The notes below the pieces were generated by a model that was not told the origin of the DNA, did no database searches, and saw nothing but the letters and a program-made list of their open reading frames with translations. A stretch of DNA of 64,000 bases from Labedella endophytica (GTDB taxonomy: Bacteria > Actinomycetota > Actinomycetes > Actinomycetales > Microbacteriaceae): contig NZ_RZGZ01000001.1 in NCBI RefSeq assembly GCF_003990045.1, positions 310,001 through 374,000 on the forward strand. The letters run 5' to 3'. Every line of letters starts with the position of its first letter. Within the stretch, counting starts at the first letter, position 1. Shown here piece after piece: positions 61,664 through 64,000 of this stretch. A program made the translations under genes and the position numbers.

Positions 61664-62607
61664 CGGTTGTCTCCCTCGTAGTACACGAAGCGGTTGCTCA
61701 TCTTCACCTGTACGAGGGTGATGAGAAGGATGATGACGAACAGCAGCCACGCCATCGCGGCGGCGAACCCGAAATCGAACTGCCGGAACGCCTGCTGGAA
61801 GAGGTAGACGCCGTAGAAGAGGGATGACTCGGGCGAGGCGTTGGTCTGGTCGCGCCAGAACAGCAGGTACGCCTGGTCGAACACCTGCAGGGCGGCGATC
61901 GTGAGCACGATGATGTTGAAGAAGATCGCGCCGGAGATCATCGGCACGGTGATCGAGAAGAACTGGCGCACCGGACCAGCGCCGTCGAGCGCCGCCACTT
62001 CGTACAGTTCCACGGGGACGTTCTTGAGCGCGGCGAGGAAGATGACCATCGTCCCGGCGACCCCCCAGAGGGTCATGAGGACGATCGACGGCTTCACCCA
62101 GTCGGGGTCGATGAGCCATTGCGGCCCCTCGATCCCGAAGACGGCGAGGAACTGGTTGATCGCTCCCGTGTTGCCGTTGAGGAGCAGAAGGAACATCGAG
62201 GCGGTGGCGACCGTCGGCGTCATCCGGGGCAGGTAGAACACGGTGCGGAAGAACCCGGCGCCCCGGCCCACCCGGTTGAGCACGAATGCGAGGAGCAGGG
62301 CGAAGACGATCTCGAACGGCACCGCGAGTACGGCGTAGAAGAGCGTGTTGGCGAGGGACAGTCCCACCTTGGGGTCCTCGAACAACCCGGCGTAGTTGTC
62401 GATGCCCGTCGGGGAGATGTCCCCCGTCGCGAGGTTGTAGTCGCTGAGCGAGATGACGAGGCTGTAGCCCATGGCGCCCGCCGTGAAGACGAGGAAGCCG
62501 ATGATCCAGGGGCTGATGAAGAGGTATCCCGCGATGGCCTCCCGCCGGTTGTACTTCTTCACCCGGATCTCGGACACCGGGGTGTGGGTGGCTCTGGCCT
62601 GCGACAT
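61660..62607 (-). CDS. Carbohydrate ABC transporter permease (CUT1, MalF-like)
   Basis: 315 residues. A basic N-terminus (IRVKKYNRREAI) enters six helices, first GYLFISPWIIGFLVFTAGAM. The EAA loop is YEVAALDGAGPVRQFFSIT. It forms the channel with the MalG-like subunit. The matching binding protein is encoded 502 nt upstream on the same strand, with csbD on the opposite strand in between, so the permeases may have their own promoter in 62608-62850. Confidence 0.92.
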   Translation of the reverse strand: MSQARATHTPVSEIRVKKYNRREAIAGYLFISPWIIGFLVFTAGAMGYSLVISLSDYNLATGDISPTGIDNYAGLFEDPKVGLSLANTLFYAVLAVPFEIVFALLLAFVLNRVGRGAGFFRTVFYLPRMTPTVATASMFLLLLNGNTGAINQFLAVFGIEGPQWLIDPDWVKPSIVLMTLWGVAGTMVIFLAALKNVPVELYEVAALDGAGPVRQFFSITVPMISGAIFFNIIVLTIAALQVFDQAYLLFWRDQTNASPESSLFYGVYLFQQAFRQFDFGFAAAMAWLLFVIILLITLVQVKMSNRFVYYEGDNR

Positions 62608-62850
62608 GATCGGCAGGCTACGGCTGTCGAAGAGGGCGTCTCAATACATTGATTTCGACCGAGAACCGTGCTTCTCCTGCTGCTCCTCCTCGATGTCAAG
62701 GGGACGACATCGACGTGTCACGCGCTCACGGGATCACGTTCTAGGCGCGTCGTTCCGAAAACGCAAGGCCCGTGACCCGGGCGGGGATCCGGCGTACCGT
62801 CGAAGCACGTCGGGACCTCCGGCGATACGACCACTCGAAGGGACGATCAC

Positions 62851-63021
62851 ATGGGTGCAGACGACAAGATCAAGAACACCGCCGAGAAGCTCGTCGGACA
62901 GGCCAAGGAAGGCTTCGGCAAGGCCACCAACGACGACGAGAAGGTCGCCGAGGGTCGCACGGAGCAGTCTTCCGCGAGCGCCAAGCAGGCCGGCGAGAAC
63001 GTCAAGGACGTCTTCAAGTAG
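62851..63021 (+). CDS. CsbD-family general stress protein
   Basis: 56 residues from the ATG at 62851 (GAAGGGACGATCAC upstream). The CsbD pattern is unmistakable: GADDKIKNTAEKLVGQAKEG at the start, then alternating charged Ala/Lys/Glu helices to a VKDVFK end. CsbD proteins are small, soluble, stress-induced and of unknown function. Its position on the plus strand between a binding-protein gene and its permeases is odd. It ends at a strong hairpin shared with the convergent binding-protein gene. Confidence 0.9.
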   Translation: MGADDKIKNTAEKLVGQAKEGFGKATNDDEKVAEGRTEQSSASAKQAGENVKDVFK

Positions 63022-63053
63022 GACGTCTCACCGATCGGAGTCGATCGGAGACG

Positions 63054-63086
63054 GAAAGGCCCGGGAGCGTTGCTCCCGGGCCTTTC
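63054..63086. terminator. Bidirectional terminator between csbD and the binding-protein gene
   Basis: A perfect 15-bp stem (63054-63068 with 63072-63086) with a 3-nt loop, ending in CCTTTC on the plus strand and in the same on the minus strand. It lies 32 nt after csbD and 23 nt from the binding-protein stop, so it would end both transcripts. Confidence 0.9.
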
Positions 63087-63109
63087 TTCGTTCCCACACG
63101 GAACCGTCG

Positions 63110-64000
63110 TTACCCGTCGGCCTGCTCGTAGGCGCGCATCGCCGCCGCCTGGGCGTCTGCGAGAGCGTCCTCCGGTGTCTTGTCGCCGAGGAGCACCGAC
63201 TGGACGGCGTTGTTCAGCTCGGTCTCGATCTGCTGGCCCGCGGGCGACGCCCCGAACGTCACACCATTGGCGACCGCGTCGTAGTAGGTCGAGATCGTCT
63301 GGTCGAACCCGGCGTCACCGCTGTCGCCCACGTACTCCTCGCGGATGGACTGGTCGGCGGCGGGCGATGCGGTGAAGAGGCCGGCGTTGATCGCGCCGGG
63401 GGTCTCCTCGAGGGTGGCAGCACGGGCACTGCCGGCCGCCTCCCATGCCTCCTGGCTCGTGAGCTCGAGCGCCCACGCGCACGCCGCGTCCGGGTTCTTC
63501 GCACCGGCCGGGATGACGAAGGCCTGGCCGCCGGCGACGGCGAACGGTTCTCCGTCGGGGCCGCGGAACGGTACGGCGGAGATGTCCACCGCATCGACGT
63601 AGGGGCTCAGGACGTTCACGAACCACTGCGCGTCGACCTGCGCTCCCACCTGATCGGCCACGAACTGGTTGTTCTCGCCGAACGTGTCGAAGGAATCCGT
63701 GAAGCTCTTGACCTTCGCGTAGCCGCCCTGGGCGTCGGTGATGCGCTTGAGCAGCTCGAGGCCCGCCTCGTTCGCCGGGTCGTCGAGAGTGGGCTCGCCG
63801 TCGGCGATGAGCTGGCCGCCGGCCCCGAGCACCCAGAGACTCGCCTGTCCGCTCGCGACCGGATCGAACCCGAGGACCGAGGGGTTTCCGCCCTCCTCCT
63901 GATACATCTTCTCGATGGCGCCGAGGAGCACATCGGGCTTCGACGTGTCGATCTCCTCGGGGCTCACCCCGGCGGCGTCGAGGACGCGGTTGTTCACGAT
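63110..64000 (-). CDS. Extracellular solute-binding protein, C-terminal part (5' end beyond window)
   Basis: The frame is open to the last base, so the signal peptide and N-terminal lobe lie outside. The visible 296 residues have the family 1 binding-protein layout: VLDAAGVSPEEID, an AVDISAVPFRGPDGEPFAVAG ligand region, then AKNPDAACAWALELTSQEAW, the helix pair that usually closes the C-terminal lobe, and LLGDKTPEDALADAQAAA at the end. It would deliver a sugar to the permeases at 61660 and 60659. Ligand unknown. Confidence 0.9.
   Translation of the reverse strand: MVNNRVLDAAGVSPEEIDTSKPDVLLGAIEKMYQEEGGNPSVLGFDPVASGQASLWVLGAGGQLIADGEPTLDDPANEAGLELLKRITDAQGGYAKVKSFTDSFDTFGENNQFVADQVGAQVDAQWFVNVLSPYVDAVDISAVPFRGPDGEPFAVAGGQAFVIPAGAKNPDAACAWALELTSQEAWEAAGSARAATLEETPGAINAGLFTASPAADQSIREEYVGDSGDAGFDQTISTYYDAVANGVTFGASPAGQQIETELNNAVQSVLLGDKTPEDALADAQAAAMRAYEQADG

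Overview
High-GC chromosomal DNA from an actinobacterium, most likely a member of the Microbacteriaceae. The grounds are the base composition, frequent GTG starts and 4-nt GTGA/ATGA gene overlaps, a DUF222/HNH endonuclease, a DUF5997 protein, a type III polyketide synthase locus, and sugar ABC importers that lack their own ATPase. I saw no rRNA, tRNA, CRISPR array, prophage or insertion sequence. The family placement is inference from gene content.

Layout. 1-6635: 3' end of a PIF1/RecD-like helicase, two small membrane proteins, a beta-lactamase-fold lipoprotein that has lost its catalytic residues, L-serine dehydratase, a DinB-fold protein, a DUF5997 protein and a DoxX-like protein. 6688-10056: a putative small ORF, then pyruvate formate-lyase and its activase. 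10092-13211: alpha/beta hydrolase, deoxyribose-phosphate aldolase and a MetE-C-like protein. 13238-19441: a hypoxia/dormancy island with three universal stress proteins, a DevR-like regulator, a DevS-like double-GAF kinase, a flavin-binding-fold protein and a frameshifted unknown gene. 19643-24823: SDR, glycosyltransferase, a second NarL-type two-component system and a PBP4-type carboxypeptidase. 24915-30246: sugar-type ABC importer with a class V aminotransferase and a divergent FadR-type regulator. 30409-39206: PnuC, then an alpha-mannosidase/ABC importer operon with a ROK regulator. 39321-46292: amino-acid permease, hydrolase and a stress-envelope block ending in a manganese catalase. 46451-51485: nuclease, MarR, SDR, transglutaminase-like protein and HNH/DUF222 protein. 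51492-58263: DoxX protein, then two converging operons (SRPBCC, CrtI-like oxidoreductase, UbiA against type III PKS, methyltransferase, FAD monooxygenase) that look like one phenolic-lipid or prenyl-polyketide locus. 58351-64000: VOC and DJ-1 proteins, small stress membrane proteins, and a third ABC importer with a csbD gene on the opposite strand inside it.

How the parts work together. The strongest system-level signal is a DosR/DevR-type regulon. Seven copies of a 14-bp palindrome close to GGGmCYWWNGTCCC lie in front of pflBA, the universal stress genes, the flavin-fold gene and the frameshifted gene, and I did not notice the pattern elsewhere. The kinase keeps the haem-ligand His and distal Tyr of mycobacterial DevS at the same 22-residue spacing. 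This predicts oxygen/redox control of fermentative pyruvate cleavage together with universal stress proteins. A second theme is carbohydrate uptake through three CUT1-type importers that must borrow an ATPase encoded elsewhere. A third is the polyketide/prenyl locus at 52-58 kb.
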